Assembly: GCF_030400225.1 (NCBI RefSeq)
Contig: NZ_VJYB01000002.1
Location: 1-64,000, forward strand
DNA from: Lactobacillus sp. UCMA15818
GTDB lineage: Bacteria > Bacillota > Bacilli > Lactobacillales > Lactobacillaceae
Direction: 5' to 3'
DNA length: 64,000 nt
Shown: piece by piece, positions 61,301 through 64,000 of the stretch
Layout of the letters: every line of letters begins with the position of its first letter
How positions within the stretch are numbered: the stretch's first letter is position 1
Translations under genes and position numbers: made by a program
The notes under the pieces: generated by a model
Database searches by the model: none
Seen by the model: the letters and a program-made list of their open reading frames with translations, nothing else
What the model was told of the DNA's origin: nothing

Positions 61301-61924
61301 TTGAAGTGCAACAACCAGAAGATTCATAAGTATATGAGTAATGATTGGTGCTTTAATATTGTGAGCCTTGTAGTATACAAAACTCAAAACTAGTCCTAAA
61401 CAAGCATAGGTTAAGTAGTGCCCGTCAGCATGAGCAATGCTGAAAAGAATACTTGAGAAGAGTGCAGCTCCCATTGGATTAATAAAGGTTGAGAGGTTAC
61501 CAAAGAACACTTTGCGAAAAATAAATTCTTCCATTACCGGTGCAGCAACTATTACGTATATTAAATAATAAGGATAGTGAGCGATAATTGTCATTATTTG
61601 GCTTGTATTTTCGGAGACCGCTGGTTGATGTAGAAAATAAATTTCAGCAAGCATTGTTACTTTTTGGACAAGAAAAGCTAGAATTGTTCCCAAAATACCT
61701 AATAATAGTACTGAAGTCAGGGAGCTTTTTTTTGAATCAATATGGTTCGCAAACGGAAATTTCTGGTTAAGGTAGAACATACAGAATATTCCTGCAGTTC
61801 CCACAATACTAGTTGTGATGAACAGCAATAGATTACTTTTGCTTACTGTAAAAAAAAGATTCGGAAATAGCATGACAACAAGATATGTTACGAGTAGTGC
61901 GAAAGAATTTTTTCTGATATTCAT
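61292..61924 (-). CDS. CPBP-family intramembrane glutamic endopeptidase
   Basis: 210 residues with about six membrane helices. CPBP (CAAX/Abi) proteases; motif EEFIFR at 132-137 gives the catalytic Glu pair, with His in AHADGH (165-169) and His197 in THILMNL. Substrates are unknown; in lactobacilli some give bacteriocin immunity, but no bacteriocin gene is nearby. The ATG at 61924 follows GGAG by 6 nt; the ATG at 61936 lacks a site. Its promoter overlaps a CIRCE element shared with divergent groES. Confidence 0.85.
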   Translation of the reverse strand: MNIRKNSFALLVTYLVVMLFPNLFFTVSKSNLLLFITTSIVGTAGIFCMFYLNQKFPFANHIDSKKSSLTSVLLLGILGTILAFLVQKVTMLAEIYFLHQPAVSENTSQIMTIIAHYPYYLIYVIVAAPVMEEFIFRKVFFGNLSTFINPMGAALFSSILFSIAHADGHYLTYACLGLVLSFVYYKAHNIKAPIITHILMNLLVVALQLK

Positions 61925-61955
61925 AGTTAGCTCCATTCACTTTAATAATAGGTCT

Positions 61956-61964
61956 AGTATAGCA
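61956..61964 (-). promoter_or_regulatory. Extended -10 promoter of the CPBP gene
   Basis: On the minus strand TGcTATACT (TATACT at 61961-61956). The matching -35 region (about 61979-61984) falls inside CIRCE 1. Confidence 0.55.
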
Positions 61965-61973
61965 TATATTAAT

Positions 61974-62000
61974 TTAGCACTCTTGCAGTTAGAGTGATAA
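61974..62000. promoter_or_regulatory. CIRCE element 1 (HrcA operator)
   Basis: TTAGCACTC-N9-GAGTGATAA, one mismatch from the consensus TTAGCACTC-N9-GAGTGCTAA. It sits 6 nt upstream of the groES -35 box and overlaps the -35 region of the divergent CPBP gene. Confidence 0.88.
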
Positions 62001-62005
62001 AAAAC

Positions 62006-62034
62006 TTGCATTTTTAGCATGAATTGATTATAGT
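62006..62034 (+). promoter_or_regulatory. Promoter of groES-groEL
   Basis: TTGCAT (62006-62011), a 17-nt spacer and TATAGT (62029-62034), flanked by two CIRCE elements. Confidence 0.78.
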
Positions 62035-62045
62035 AATAGTTGTGA

Positions 62046-62072
62046 TTAGCACTTGAACTAATAAAGTGCTAA
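62046..62072. promoter_or_regulatory. CIRCE element 2 (HrcA operator)
   Basis: TTAGCACTT-N9-AAGTGCTAA, a perfect inverted repeat differing from consensus at one position in each arm. It lies just past the transcription start of groES. Confidence 0.9.
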
Positions 62073-62100
62073 AAGCAAAACAATATTGGAGGGATATACA

Positions 62101-62385
62101 GTGCTTAAACCTTTAGGAGATCGTGTTATTTTGGAAGTTCAAAAAGATGAGGAACAAACTGTTGGCGGTATAGTGATTGCTAGCAATGCTCAAGAAAAGC
62201 CACAAACAGGAAAAGTGGCAGCTGTTGGTGCAGGCCGAGTTTTAGATAACGGCGAAAAGGTTGCTTTATCAGTCAAAGTCGGTGAAACAGTTTTGTTTGA
62301 TAAATATGCTGGCACAGAGGTCAAATACGAAGAAAAAGGGTATTTGGTTGTTCATGAAAAAGATATTGTTGCAATTGTAGACTAA
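62101..62385 (+). CDS. groES: Co-chaperonin GroES
   Basis: 94 residues; the heptameric lid of Gro[22 protein letters not shown] and the mobile loop [16 protein letters not shown] are typical, ending [11 protein letters not shown]. The GTG at 62101 lies 7 nt after GGAGGG; the upstream in-frame ATG is on the ribosome site. First gene of groESL, under two CIRCE elements. Confidence 0.96.
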   Translation: MLKPLGDRVILEVQKDEEQTVGGIVIASNAQEKPQTGKVAAVGAGRVLDNGEKVALSVKVGETVLFDKYAGTEVKYEEKGYLVVHEKDIVAIVD

Positions 62386-62408
62386 AGATTATTATAAATC
62401 GACTATGA

Positions 62409-64000
<1,592 letters not shown>

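Noticed and set aside
61292-61924. Bacteriocin immunity role for the CPBP protease
   Set aside because: No bacteriocin precursor (double-glycine leader) or transporter is nearby; groESL is the only neighbour that shares control.

Overview
The window is AT-rich chromosomal DNA of a low-GC Gram-positive bacterium, almost certainly a member of the Lactobacillaceae (Ligilactobacillus/Liquorilactobacillus-like by feel; the genus is inference). Pointers are bleomycin-hydrolase-type PepC, class Ib ribonucleotide reductase, NAD salvage by PncB/NadE, an LCP protein, AGGAGG-type ribosome sites with many GTG/TTG starts, CIRCE-controlled groESL and Bacillus-like gene order. It is mostly core genome: I see no prophage, transposase, CRISPR array or plasmid module.

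Layout. 1-375: tail of an rRNA operon (5S, tRNA-Glu, tRNA-Thr). 0.8-8.9 kb: peptide transporter, tRNA-Tyr/Gln, a proC-nagA-nagR operon with a probable NagR operator, a TagA-type glycosyltransferase, and pncB-nadE. 8.9-21.6 kb: tex-sprT, tRNA-Leu(AAG), a lone FabH, an LCP protein, two transporters, an NlpC/P60 hydrolase with a WalR-type box, GpmA, PepC, RpiA and a small acetyltransferase. 21.7-34.2 kb: dut, then the conserved block radA-yacL-gltX-cysS-mrnC-rlmB-yacP-rpmG-secE-nusG-(alpha/beta hydrolase)-rplK-rplA-rplJ-rplL, with an L10 leader and two L1-type autoregulatory motifs. 34.3-41.0 kb: mprF and the nrdHIEF operon behind two NrdR boxes. 41.1-49.5 kb: methyltransferase, tadA, SRP RNA, dnaX-ybaB-recR-yaaL, tmk-darA-holB-yabA-rsmI and an acyl-ACP thioesterase. 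49.6-55.6 kb: asparaginase, a YdcF-like protein, a phosphosulfolactate-synthase-like gene paired with a histidine phosphatase, a membrane protein, and folT behind a THF riboswitch. 55.8-64 kb: tsaB-rimI-tsaD, an ABC-F protein, rex, a CPBP protease and groES-groEL (groEL runs off the end).

The most unusual feature is a family of imperfect palindromic intergenic repeats. Nine copies are scattered through the window. Each has a central terminator-like hairpin (GGCTGGGTCAAAAGTTAA and its complement) flanked by arms that are inverted copies of each other. All nine lie downstream of gene 3' ends (five between convergent genes) and none in a divergent promoter region. No encoded transposase accompanies them. 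Other points worth checking are a CIRCE element that also overlaps the promoter of the divergent CPBP protease gene, an A8 slippery run in dnaX that would give a gamma-sized product, a terminator-like hairpin in the nusG leader, and a tRNA-Leu with an A34 anticodon.

Gene starts were chosen by Shine-Dalgarno spacing; where this differs from the longest open frame the entry says so.
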